Positions 27,602 to 36,235 of a stretch of DNA of 64,000 nucleotides are shown here, one piece after another (positions within the stretch are counted from its first letter, which is position 1; each line of letters starts with the position of its first letter). The stretch comes from Lachnospiraceae bacterium (lineage in GTDB: Bacteria > Bacillota > Clostridia > Lachnospirales > Lachnospiraceae). The stretch spans positions 62,001-126,000 of the forward strand of contig JAEERY010000020.1 of the NCBI GenBank assembly GCA_016286035.1, written 5' to 3'. The notes under the pieces were generated by a model that was not told the origin of the DNA, made no database searches, and saw only the letters and a list, made by a program, of their open reading frames with translations. A program made the position numbers and the translations under genes.

Positions 27602-28963
27602 ATGGCTAACAGATATGAGATAGATATGTGCAACGGGCCACTGTTCGGCAAGATAATCAGGTATACACTGCCTCTTATGGCAGCAGGTATACTTCAGCTT
27701 TTGTTTAACACAGCTGACATGGTCGTAGTAGGCAGGTATGCCGGAAGCAATGCGCTGGGGGCCGTAGGGGCAACCAGCTCTCTTATTAATCTTTTAATAA
27801 ATGTATTCATGGGCCTTTCCGTGGGTGCCAATGTGGCAATAGCGCATTATTACGGAGCGGGCAGGTTCAAGGAATTATCAAGATCACTTCATACAGCCAT
27901 AAGCCTCAGCGTAATCTGCGGTATTGTTCTTCTTATTATAGGGCAGGTGGCTTCTTCTCCCATGCTTGAACTTATGGGCACACCAAAAGATATACTTCCT
28001 CTTTCCGTAAGCTATATGAAGATATATTTCTTAGGTATGCCGGTAATGCTTATTTATAATTTCGGAGCTGCGATACTAAGGGCAGTAGGTGACACCAAAA
28101 GACCGCTTTATTATCTGTCTGTGGCAGGAGTGATAAATGTGATCTTAAATCTTGTATTTGTCATAAGATTCTCCATGGGTATCAGAGGCGTTGCCTGGGC
28201 AACGATAATATCGCAGGCTGTAAGTGCTGTGATGATAGTGATATGCCTTATGAGAAATGAAGGTCCGTGCAGACTTGTCTTTTCCGAGCTGAGATTTGAT
28301 TCAAGAGAGGCTTTAAGGATAGCGCGTGTCGGACTCCCGGCAGGCTTTCAGGGTGCGATCTTTTCAATATCAAATGTCCTTATACAGTCAAGTGTCAATT
28401 CATTTGGTGCGATCGCTGTCGCAGGAAATACAGCAACCTGCAACCTCGAAGGTTTTGTTTATAACTCCATGAATTCGTTCCATCAGACAGCGCTCAGTTT
28501 CACCGGTCAGAACATGGGAGCAAGGAAGATAAAACGAGTACAAAAGGTTCTTGTTTACTGTCTGCTGTGCGTAACAGTTACAGGGCTTGGGATGGGACTT
28601 ACGGGCTGGTATTTTGGAAGACAGCTTATCGGAATATATTCCAAAGATGCGGATGTTATAGCATTCGGACTAAGAAGAATGGCTATCATTTTCCCGACAT
28701 ATTTTCTGTGCGGAGTGATGGACGTTGTTGTCGGCAGTCTAAGAGGCATGGGATTTTCGATAATGCCCATGGGAGTATCTCTTATGGGAGCTTGCGGTTT
28801 TCGTATCATATGGATTATGACTTACTTTGCTCTTCATCATACTCCGGAGGTACTTTATGCTTCATATCCCATATCCTGGTCAATAACATTTTTGGTGCAT
28901 ATGATATGTGTGTTTACGGTGGCAAGAACAAGATACAAGGATATGAAAGAACAGGTGTCATAG
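27602..28963 (+). CDS. MATE-family multidrug/metabolite exporter
   Basis: Encodes 453 residues with about twelve membrane segments in two similar halves. PLMAAGILQLLFNTADMVVVGRY near the start and the NLEGFVYNSMNSFHQTA block near residue 280 are typical of the NorM/DinF-like MATE proteins. It exports cationic compounds using a sodium or proton gradient. It is last in the metF run, 25 bases after the lipoprotein gene. The substrate cannot be told. Confidence 0.9.
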   Translation: MANRYEIDMCNGPLFGKIIRYTLPLMAAGILQLLFNTADMVVVGRYAGSNALGAVGATSSLINLLINVFMGLSVGANVAIAHYYGAGRFKELSRSLHTAISLSVICGIVLLIIGQVASSPMLELMGTPKDILPLSVSYMKIYFLGMPVMLIYNFGAAILRAVGDTKRPLYYLSVAGVINVILNLVFVIRFSMGIRGVAWATIISQAVSAVMIVICLMRNEGPCRLVFSELRFDSREALRIARVGLPAGFQGAIFSISNVLIQSSVNSFGAIAVAGNTATCNLEGFVYNSMNSFHQTALSFTGQNMGARKIKRVQKVLVYCLLCVTVTGLGMGLTGWYFGRQLIGIYSKDADVIAFGLRRMAIIFPTYFLCGVMDVVVGSLRGMGFSIMPMGVSLMGACGFRIIWIMTYFALHHTPEVLYASYPISWSITFLVHMICVFTVARTRYKDMKEQVS

Positions 28964-29011
28964 GATGTTCGATACTTAAGGAACGGGAATGCGTATGCCT
29001 GGTCCATACGG

Positions 29012-29040
29012 TTGAGATAACCTGGGGATTATGATATACT
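29012..29040 (+). promoter_or_regulatory. Sigma-A promoter of the flavin oxidoreductase gene
   Basis: TTGAGA at 29012-29017 and TATACT at 29035-29040 with a 17-base spacer, about 50 bases before the ATG. Confidence 0.75.
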
Positions 29041-29089
29041 TACATAGATTGTGATTGAAAAGCTACAACGCTGATAAAATGAGGCTACA

Positions 29090-30643
29090 ATGAAAAAAGC
29101 ATTGATAATCGGTGCGGGTCCTGCGGGACTTACAGCCGCATATGAATTATTGGACAAATCCGAGGATATAGAAGTTATAGTCTTCGAAGAAAGTGAGCAC
29201 ATGGGAGGTATATCCAAGACTGTTACCTACAAGGGAAACAGGATGGATATGGGAGGACACAGATTCTTCTCCAAGGTTCCCGAAGTAAATGAATGGTGGA
29301 ACAAGATGCTACCCATGCAGGCAGCTCCGGCATATGATTACAAGACTCTTGATATAAAGGTTCCGCTGGCTGATAAAGGTCCGGATCCCGAAAATGAAGA
29401 CAGGACCATGCTTACAAGAAGAAGGGTATCAAGGATATTCTTTAACAGGAAGTTCTTTGATTATCCGATATCGCTGAAGCTTGAGACCATAACAAACATG
29501 GGATTTATCACAACCATGCAGGTCGGGTTCAGTTATCTTGCGAGTGTCATTCATAAGAGAAAAGAGAACAGCCTTGAAGATTTTTACATCAACAGATTCG
29601 GTAAGAAGCTTTACAGCATGTTCTTTGAAAGATATACGGAAAATCTCTGGGGCAGACATCCCAGCGTCATAGCTCCGGACTGGGGAAGCCAGAGAGTAAA
29701 GGGACTTTCCATTGTAGCGATAGTAAAGGATATGTTCGGAAAGGTCCTTCCTGGTAAGGAGAACCGCAAGGTTGAGACTTCTCTCATAGAGGAGTTCAAG
29801 TATCCCAAACTCGGACCTGGACAATTGTGGGATGTGACTGCTGAAGAGATAGAAAAGAAAGGCGGAAAGATCCTCAGGAACCACCAGGCCGTCGGAGTTA
29901 TAAAAGATGAGAATAACAGGCTTACCGGAGTAAGGGTTGTTCATGACGGCAAGGAAGAGGTTTTTGAGGGTGATTACATCATATCGAGCATGCCTGTAAA
30001 AGATCTTGTGGCTGGCATGAATGATGTCCCAAAACAGTATGCCGATATAGCAGCGGGACTTCCGTACAGGGATTATATCACGCTCGGTGTACTGGTACCG
30101 AAGCTGTTATTACAGAATAAGACCAAGATGAAGACCATCGGCAACATTATCCCCGATAACTGGGTATATGTTCACGATAAAGGTATTCAGATGGGAAGAT
30201 TCCAGATATACAACAACTGGTCTCCTTATATGGTAAAGGATCTTGAGAATACCGTCTGGGTAGGACTTGAGTACTTCTGCTACGAGAATGATGAGTGGTG
30301 GAACATGACTGAAGAAGAATTTGCCGACTTTGCCATTAAGGATATGATCAATCTGGGGCTTATCGCTGACAGAAGCGAAGTGCTTGATTATCACGAGGAG
30401 AAAGTTAAAAAGGCTTATCCTGCGTACTTTGACACTTATGAACATATGGATGATCTTGTTGAGTATTTAAGCAGTATAGAGAACCTGTACTGTGTCGGCA
30501 GAAACGGACAGCACAGATACAATAATCTCGATCATTCTATGTGCACATCATTTGAGACGGTTAAGAACATACTTGATGGCACAAAGGATAAGAGTAATAT
30601 CTGGAGCGTAAATACCGAGAAAGAATATCACGAGACCAAGTAA
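29090..30643 (+). CDS. FAD-dependent oxidoreductase (amine-oxidase/UDP-galactopyranose-mutase-like fold)
   Basis: Encodes 517 residues. The dinucleotide-binding motif [14 protein letters not shown] is at about residues 8-21, followed by [10 protein letters not shown] and MGGHRFFSK near residue 62. The C-terminal FAD contact region has [18 protein letters not shown] near residue 465. The family includes protoporphyrinogen-oxidase-like proteins, and close relatives often sit in cell-envelope sugar loci, where the exact reaction is unknown. It is cytoplasmic and a single-gene unit with its own promoter and terminator. Confidence 0.8.
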   Translation: MKKALIIGAGPAGLTAAYELLDKSEDIEVIVFEESEHMGGISKTVTYKGNRMDMGGHRFFSKVPEVNEWWNKMLPMQAAPAYDYKTLDIKVPLADKGPDPENEDRTMLTRRRVSRIFFNRKFFDYPISLKLETITNMGFITTMQVGFSYLASVIHKRKENSLEDFYINRFGKKLYSMFFERYTENLWGRHPSVIAPDWGSQRVKGLSIVAIVKDMFGKVLPGKENRKVETSLIEEFKYPKLGPGQLWDVTAEEIEKKGGKILRNHQAVGVIKDENNRLTGVRVVHDGKEEVFEGDYIISSMPVKDLVAGMNDVPKQYADIAAGLPYRDYITLGVLVPKLLLQNKTKMKTIGNIIPDNWVYVHDKGIQMGRFQIYNNWSPYMVKDLENTVWVGLEYFCYENDEWWNMTEEEFADFAIKDMINLGLIADRSEVLDYHEEKVKKAYPAYFDTYEHMDDLVEYLSSIENLYCVGRNGQHRYNNLDHSMCTSFETVKNILDGTKDKSNIWSVNTEKEYHETK

Positions 30644-30666
30644 TTGTGTCGGGCGAACAAAATAAT

Positions 30667-30697
30667 AAAACAGGTAGCGTCTGTCTACCTGTTTTTA
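30667..30697 (+). terminator. Intrinsic terminator after the flavin oxidoreductase gene
   Basis: AAAACAGGTAG (30667-30677) pairs with CTACCTGTTTT (30685-30695) around a 7-base loop and runs into TTTTT. Confidence 0.92.
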
Positions 30698-30718
30698 TAA
30701 TACGGGGAGTATAGCGAT

Positions 30719-31846
30719 ATGGATGCATCATACGAGCAGGAGCGTCAGGCAAGACGCGAACGTATGAAGGAAGAAAAAAAACGTCAGGCGGCCATGCGTG
30801 CCATGTTAAAACGCATGATCCCGCTTGTTGTCATAGGACTGATAGCGATAATAGCGATGATCTCTGTTATCGTATGGGGGATACGTTCACTTGTGGACAG
30901 GCATAAGGTTGAAGAACCTCAAACGGCTATGGAGATCCAGGTACCCGATGTACCGGTCGTTATAGAAGAGCCTGAACCCGAAGAGCCTTTAGTTCAGAAC
31001 ATGCTTCCCATAACCGTAGAGCGACCTGATCTGTTTGAAGGATATAAACCTGATACAACCGGAGCGGATGTCAGTATCACGGAAGAAGAGGTGCAGAGTC
31101 AGTTTGCTACGCTGATAGATGCTACAAACGGAAAAGTGCTCGTGACCAGAAACGGTGCGGACAGGATGAATCCGGCATCGATGACAAAAGTTATGACTGC
31201 CCTTGTTGCATGTGAACACATCACGGATCTTGATGATGAGTTTGAGATCACACTGGAAGACACTGATTTTGCATATATACATGATCTGAGCTGTGCGGGA
31301 TTTACAGCAGGAGAGACGGTACCTGTAAAGGATATTTTATACGGCGCTATAATGCCCTCCGGCGGAGAGTGCTGTCATGCCCTTGAAAGATATGTTGCCG
31401 GAGATGAAGAAGAGTTTATCAAGATGATGAATGACAAGGTGTCGGAACTCGGCCTTACGGGAACACACTTTACAAATTCGGCAGGACTTTACGGAGAAGA
31501 TCACTATACCACTCTTTATGATATGTCCATGATCTTAAAGGCAGCCATAGAGAATGATATATGCAGGCAGGTGCTTCACGAGCATATGCATGTGACAAAG
31601 GCGACAGAAGAACACCCGGAAGGACTTGAACTCTCAAACTGGTTTATGAGAAGGATCGAAGATAAATATACCAAGACGGAGGTTATGGGAGCAAAGACAG
31701 GTTACGTTGTTCAGTCCGGCAACTGTGCCGTAAGCTATACCATAGGAGATGACGGAACGGTATATATATGTGCTACGGGAAATGCACACAGTGCATGGCG
31801 CGCTATATTTGACCATGTGGCATTATATGAGAAATATGTGAATTAG
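30719..31846 (+). CDS. Membrane-anchored D-alanyl-D-alanine carboxypeptidase-like protein (peptidase S11)
   Basis: Encodes 375 residues. A charged cytoplasmic N-terminus (about 1-33) precedes one membrane helix (about 34-55) and a Pro/Glu-rich linker, so the enzyme faces the wall from an N-terminal anchor rather than the usual C-terminal amphipathic helix. The SxxK motif is Ser154-Lys157 and the KTG motif is 326-328. The usual SxN motif reads SGG at 214-216, followed by ECC, so the Asn is missing. The family trims the terminal D-Ala from peptidoglycan stem peptides. Activity may be altered. It precedes ptsI by 34 bases. Confidence 0.85.
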   Translation: MDASYEQERQARRERMKEEKKRQAAMRAMLKRMIPLVVIGLIAIIAMISVIVWGIRSLVDRHKVEEPQTAMEIQVPDVPVVIEEPEPEEPLVQNMLPITVERPDLFEGYKPDTTGADVSITEEEVQSQFATLIDATNGKVLVTRNGADRMNPASMTKVMTALVACEHITDLDDEFEITLEDTDFAYIHDLSCAGFTAGETVPVKDILYGAIMPSGGECCHALERYVAGDEEEFIKMMNDKVSELGLTGTHFTNSAGLYGEDHYTTLYDMSMILKAAIENDICRQVLHEHMHVTKATEEHPEGLELSNWFMRRIEDKYTKTEVMGAKTGYVVQSGNCAVSYTIGDDGTVYICATGNAHSAWRAIFDHVALYEKYVN

Positions 31847-31849
31847 ATA

Positions 31850-31867
31850 CCGATAGAAGACTATCGG
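31850..31867 (+). other. Small hairpin between the carboxypeptidase and ptsI genes
   Basis: CCGATAG and CTATCGG form a perfect 7-bp stem with an AAGA loop. No U-tract follows, so it is more likely an mRNA processing or stability element than a terminator. Confidence 0.45.
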
Positions 31868-31880
31868 CAGGGTATTAAGG

Positions 31881-33539
31881 ATGCATCTTAAAGGAAAGAG
31901 CGTATGCGCAGGTTATGCCGTCGCAAAACTAGCCATATACGACAGGACCGAGACTACAGTCGTAAGACGTAAGTGTAAGGATGTCGAAGGTGAAGTCAGG
32001 CGCTTTGAGGAAGCCCTTCTTACAGCCTCTAAAGAATATGAAAGGCTGTACGCGAAGGCACTTGAAGAGGTTGGCAGTTCAAGTGCGTCCATTTTTAAAG
32101 CAGACATGGTCCTTCTTGAGGATATGGATTACAAAGAATCCGTGATCAATATCATAAGGACTCAAAAGGTAAATGCCGAATACGGTGTTGCCATAACCAT
32201 CGATAATTTTGCCAAGATGATGTCTAAACTCGAGGATGATTATATCAGCGACAGGATAAAGGATGTCAGAGAGGTATACAATAAGGTAATAGAGATATTG
32301 ACCAAGGGAGCGTCCTGCTTAAACAAGTACAGTGAGCCTGTCATACTTTTGGCGGATGATCTTACACCCGGGGAGATAGTAAGGCTTGACAAAACCTACA
32401 TAGCAGGATTCGTTATAAGCGAATCCAGTGCGAATTCGCATACTGCCATCCTTTCAAAGAGCTTAAACATACCTGCGCTCATAGGTGTTGACCTGTACGG
32501 ATATGTAGACGGGCAGGGAAATATACAGCTCAGTGAGACGGTGTCGCCACAGTTTGAGGGAAAGATGGCGATCCTTGACGGTTACAGCGGGCGGTTCATA
32601 GTAGATCCCACAGATGATGAACTAAAGGTTTATGATACCAGGATCAAAAAAGAACTGAAGAATAAGGAACTGCTTAACGAAATGAAAGGGAAAAAGACCG
32701 TGACCAGATCGGGAAGAAAGATCAATCTTTATGCAAATATAAACGGAGAAAAGGATGTGGCGACTGCTCTTATAAATGATGCGGAGGGTGCGGGACTTTA
32801 CAGGTCTGAGTATCTGTACATGGAGAGAGACGAAGCTCCCAGTGAAGAAGAACAGTTTGTCATGTATCGCAGAATAGCAGAAAGCTTGGGCGGCAGGAGA
32901 TTCATAATCCGTACGGCCGATATAGGCGGTGACAAGCAGGTTCCCTATATTGATACCGGTGATGAGGAGAATCCTGCGCTTGGTTACAGAGGAATCCGCA
33001 TCTCGCTTGATAAGAGAGAGATGTTTGAAACACAGTTAAGAGCCGTATACAGGGCAAGTTATTTCGGTAACATAGCCATAATGTTCCCGATGATAACTTC
33101 TGTCAGGGAAGTAAAGGAAGTAAAACAGATCTGCGATAAAGTAAAGGATCAGCTTTCACAGGAAGGATATCCCTACAGGGATTGCGAGATAGGTATCATG
33201 ATAGAGACACCGGCAGCGGTCATGATAAGCGATCTTCTTGCAAAGGAAGTGGATTTCTTTTCGATAGGAACGAATGATCTCAGTCAGTATACACTGGCTG
33301 TCGACAGAACAAACGATAAGGTCCAGAAGTATTACGATCCGCATCATGATGCTATTTTAAGACAGATAAAGCTGACGATAGACAATGCTCATGATAATGA
33401 CTGCAAGGTCGGAATATGCGGAGAGATGGCTTCTGACGTTGAGATAGTAAAAAAGATCGTAGACTATGGAATTGATGATATTTCCGTTACTCCGATCAAC
33501 ATTCTTATGGTACGTGAGATCATAAGAAACATAAATTGA
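31881..33539 (+). CDS. ptsI: Phosphoenolpyruvate-protein phosphotransferase (enzyme I)
   Basis: Encodes 552 residues, slightly short for enzyme I (about 570). The helical HPr-binding domain is at about 25-140. The phospho-His domain has His187 in ANSHTAIL, where most enzymes have GGRTSHSAI. The C-terminal PEP-binding barrel has NDLSQYTLAVDRTN near residue 450 and the catalytic Cys in GICGEMAS near residue 515. It transfers phosphate from PEP to HPr at the head of the PTS. No ptsH or sugar-specific enzyme II lies nearby. The sequence around the active His departs from the norm, so a specialised or regulatory PTS is possible. Confidence 0.88.
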   Translation: MHLKGKSVCAGYAVAKLAIYDRTETTVVRRKCKDVEGEVRRFEEALLTASKEYERLYAKALEEVGSSSASIFKADMVLLEDMDYKESVINIIRTQKVNAEYGVAITIDNFAKMMSKLEDDYISDRIKDVREVYNKVIEILTKGASCLNKYSEPVILLADDLTPGEIVRLDKTYIAGFVISESSANSHTAILSKSLNIPALIGVDLYGYVDGQGNIQLSETVSPQFEGKMAILDGYSGRFIVDPTDDELKVYDTRIKKELKNKELLNEMKGKKTVTRSGRKINLYANINGEKDVATALINDAEGAGLYRSEYLYMERDEAPSEEEQFVMYRRIAESLGGRRFIIRTADIGGDKQVPYIDTGDEENPALGYRGIRISLDKREMFETQLRAVYRASYFGNIAIMFPMITSVREVKEVKQICDKVKDQLSQEGYPYRDCEIGIMIETPAAVMISDLLAKEVDFFSIGTNDLSQYTLAVDRTNDKVQKYYDPHHDAILRQIKLTIDNAHDNDCKVGICGEMASDVEIVKKIVDYGIDDISVTPINILMVREIIRNIN

Positions 33540-33562
33540 TCCATATTTTTTGAAAATTGTAT

Positions 33563-33589
33563 TAAAGATATTAGATAAAAGTCCGATAA
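33563..33589 (+). promoter_or_regulatory. Sigma-28 (sigma-D) type promoter of the flagellar operon
   Basis: TAAA at 33563-33566, 15 bases, then TCCGATAA at 33582-33589. The consensus is TAAA-N15-GCCGATAT, so it matches 4 of 4 and 6 of 8. It lies about 85 bases before flgM. Confidence 0.7.
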
Positions 33590-33628
33590 ACATTATGAAG
33601 CGAAAGGTTCAATATGTGTCGGACTTTT
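33577..33628 (+). terminator. Long-loop inverted repeat, possible ptsI terminator overlapping the flgM promoter
   Basis: AAAAGTCCGA (33577-33586) pairs perfectly with TCGGACTTTT (33619-33628) across a 32-base loop and is followed by AGTTTTT. The left arm contains part of the sigma-28 -10. A third AGTCCGATA copy follows at 33640-33648. Confidence 0.5.
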
Positions 33629-33672
33629 AGTTTTTGATAAGTCCGATACAAGTTTTTTCAGGAGGAGCGAGT

Positions 33673-33951
33673 ATGCGTATAGATGCATTTGCCCAGATAC
33701 AGAGCATGTATAATTTGGGTAACAAGAACAAACAGGTGAAGAGTGAGACCACCAAGAGCTTCTCTGATCAACTGCAGATTTCCAGCATAGGCAAGGATCT
33801 CAGAACAGCAAAGCAGGCAGTAGCCTCAACTTCTGATGTAAGAGAAGACCTTGTAGCGGATATCAAAAGTAAGATTGACGCAGGCACTTACAGCGTTGAC
33901 AGTGACAGCTTGGCGGAAAAACTTTTCGCAAACTTTGAGAAGGCGATCTGA
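33673..33951 (+). CDS. flgM: Anti-sigma-28 factor FlgM
   Basis: Encodes 92 residues from the ATG at 33673 behind AGGAGGAG; an in-frame start at 33634 would add 13 unlikely residues. The N-terminal half is polar and probably disordered. The C-terminal half (about 40-90) has the sigma-binding helices, with VREDLVADIKSKIDAGTYSVDSDSLAEKL split by the typical I-x-x-G-x-Y turn. It binds sigma-28 until it is exported through the finished hook. It opens the late flagellar operon behind a sigma-28-like promoter. Confidence 0.9.
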   Translation: MRIDAFAQIQSMYNLGNKNKQVKSETTKSFSDQLQISSIGKDLRTAKQAVASTSDVREDLVADIKSKIDAGTYSVDSDSLAEKLFANFEKAI

Positions 33952-34004
33952 TCTAAAACATGATCTCAAAGAATCGATCATGACCAGGGAAAGGGGAATA
34001 ACCG

Positions 34005-34523
34005 GTGGCAAGTTTAATGGAAGAACTCATTAATACTTTAGGACAGGAGTCTGAGGAATACGATAGACTCCTTGATCTGTCTTTAAAGAAGACACCGGTT
34101 ATCGTCAGCGCCGATCTCGAGGCATTAGGCAAAATCACGGATGAAGAGCAGGCTGTTCTCTCAAGGCTTTCGCGCGTGGAGAAAAAGCGCGAGGAATGCA
34201 TGAAGGATATAGCCAATGTAGTAAACAGGGATGTTAACACATTAAAACTGGGTGATCTGATCACCCTGCTGAACTCAAGACCGCAGGAACAGAAAAAGCT
34301 CGCAGTTTTGCATGACAAACTCTCACAGACGATAAAACAGATGAGAAGGTCAAATGAGCAGAACAAGCAGCTTATAGAAAGTTCACTTGAGCTCATACAA
34401 TTTGATATGAATGTAATCCAGGCCATGAAGGCAGCTCCCGAAACAGCCAATTACACGAAGAACGCATATGCGTCAGGAGATGTGATGGGAGTGAGCAGCG
34501 GCCGTTTTGATAGTAAGAGTTAA
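34005..34523 (+). CDS. flgN: FlgN-type export chaperone for hook-associated proteins
   Basis: Encodes 172 residues. A GTG at 34005 is favoured, because AAGGGG lies at a proper distance; an ATG four codons in is the alternative. The protein is almost all helix, with heptad-like spacing, and resembles FlgN in length and in EYDRLLDLSLKKTPVI near the start. It would bind FlgK and FlgL in the cytoplasm and deliver them to the export gate. Its position between flgM and flgK matches the Firmicutes order. Confidence 0.85.
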   Translation: MASLMEELINTLGQESEEYDRLLDLSLKKTPVIVSADLEALGKITDEEQAVLSRLSRVEKKREECMKDIANVVNRDVNTLKLGDLITLLNSRPQEQKKLAVLHDKLSQTIKQMRRSNEQNKQLIESSLELIQFDMNVIQAMKAAPETANYTKNAYASGDVMGVSSGRFDSKS

Positions 34524-34547
34524 TTCCCTGTATGTGAGGTAAAGCCT

Positions 34548-36212
34548 ATGTCTATAATGGGTAGCTTATATGTAGGTGTTTCGGGACTTCAGACAAGTCA
34601 GAACGCTCTCAATACAACAGCACATAACGTTTCTAATGCAGAAAATGCCGGCTATGTACGCCAGCAGGTCATGCAAGCCACCAATGTATACAATACAATA
34701 TCGAAAAATATGAATGCTGTGTCCGACCAACAGGTCGGACTTGGCGTCGTGTATGCAAAAACACGTCAGGTAAGAGATGTCTTTCTTGACAATACATACA
34801 GAACAGAAGCAGGCAGACAGGGATTTTATGAAGTGAGCGTGGATGTACTCGATGAGATTCAGAGCTTACTTGATGAGATGAACGGAGAGTCATTCCATGA
34901 AGCCATAGACGATCTTTGGGTTTCGGTTCAAGAACTCGCAAAAGATCCCAGCAGTGCGGTAACACAGGGACTGTTCATAGAAAAGTGTTCGGAATTCCTT
35001 TCTAGAGGCCAGTCGGTATATGACGGACTTGTTGATTATCAGAAGAGTCTTAACGGACAGGTAAATCAGCTTGTTGATACAGTCAATGATTATGCGGACA
35101 GGATAAAGTCTCTTAATGATGAGATAAGATATATAGAATGCGGCGGATTTGAAGAAGCCAATGATCTTCGAGATGAGAGAAACCATCTGATAGATGAACT
35201 TGGAAAGATCGCTTCCATATCTTATTCGGAAGACCTTGACTCAACAATATGGATACAGATGGAAGGCGAAGACCTTGTAAGAGGAGATTACGCGTACAAG
35301 GTAATGACAAAGACCGATCCCGATACGGGATTTTCCTATGTGTTCTGGGAAAAGAACGCAAAATATGAACTTGATACATTCGGGAACAGATATTATACGG
35401 TTGAAGAAGCAAAGAAGGCATCAGTCTTTGACCTTGACAGACTTATATCGTCGGACATAGATACCGATATCGGAAAATTAAAATCAACACTCCTTGCAAG
35501 AGGAGATCACAAGGGCACATTTGTTGACCTTGATGAGAGCAGATATACCAATTCGGTATCGCAGTCGCTATGTATGAATATCATGGCTGAGTTCGATCAG
35601 CTGATCCACAACGTGGCAACCACAATAAATCAGGTTTTAAGTGACGGAGCAGCAAGAGCTACAGCGATCAATCCGAATTCAACATATTTAAGAGATGCGA
35701 ACGGAAATCCTTTGCAGGTATTCCAGAAGATAGCTTCCGACGGATATACGGGAAGCACATATATGCCGGAAGATCCGGATGTACCTGAAACGCTCTACAG
35801 CACGGATAACCTTATGATAAATATGCAGCTTTTACAGCAGCCTACCAAGATGGGATTTGTTCTTCCCGACGGAAGTGTAGACTTTACCACAATGGAGCAG
35901 CTTAAAGCCGAATTCATGGAAGAGGACAACGTCCTTAATATCAACATAAAGAAGAAGAGCAGCTTTGTTGATTACTATTCGGATCTTGTAAGCCAGGTGG
36001 CAAATTCGGGATATCTTTATGAATCTATCATGAAGAACCAGGAACAGACAGTAAACGCTACAAGCAATGCAAGAGAGCAGATCATCGGTGTATCGACCGA
36101 CGAGGAACTCTCTCATATGATAAAGTTCCAGAACGCATACAATGCGGCATCAAGATATATCAACGTTGTTGATGAGATGCTGGAGCACATCGTTAATACT
36201 TTGGGATCTTAA
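34548..36212 (+). CDS. flgK: Flagellar hook-associated protein 1 (FlgK), first copy
   Basis: Encodes 554 residues. The N-terminal rod/hook signature GVSGLQTSQNALNTTAHNVSNAENAGYVRQQV is at about residues 9-41, and the C-terminal helix has the paired MIKFQNAYNAASRYINVVDEML. It forms the hook-filament junction at the cell exterior and is exported without a signal peptide. An ATG three codons in is also possible. A second, longer FlgK follows 23 bases later. Confidence 0.93.
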   Translation: MSIMGSLYVGVSGLQTSQNALNTTAHNVSNAENAGYVRQQVMQATNVYNTISKNMNAVSDQQVGLGVVYAKTRQVRDVFLDNTYRTEAGRQGFYEVSVDVLDEIQSLLDEMNGESFHEAIDDLWVSVQELAKDPSSAVTQGLFIEKCSEFLSRGQSVYDGLVDYQKSLNGQVNQLVDTVNDYADRIKSLNDEIRYIECGGFEEANDLRDERNHLIDELGKIASISYSEDLDSTIWIQMEGEDLVRGDYAYKVMTKTDPDTGFSYVFWEKNAKYELDTFGNRYYTVEEAKKASVFDLDRLISSDIDTDIGKLKSTLLARGDHKGTFVDLDESRYTNSVSQSLCMNIMAEFDQLIHNVATTINQVLSDGAARATAINPNSTYLRDANGNPLQVFQKIASDGYTGSTYMPEDPDVPETLYSTDNLMINMQLLQQPTKMGFVLPDGSVDFTTMEQLKAEFMEEDNVLNINIKKKSSFVDYYSDLVSQVANSGYLYESIMKNQEQTVNATSNAREQIIGVSTDEELSHMIKFQNAYNAASRYINVVDEMLEHIVNTLGS

Positions 36213-36235
36213 TATCCTGAGAAAGGAGAGCATAC

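Noticed and set aside
28567-29034. A 155-codon forward ORF over the end of the MATE gene
   Set aside because: It is a shadow of the MATE reading frame; the composition is odd and no family is recognisable.
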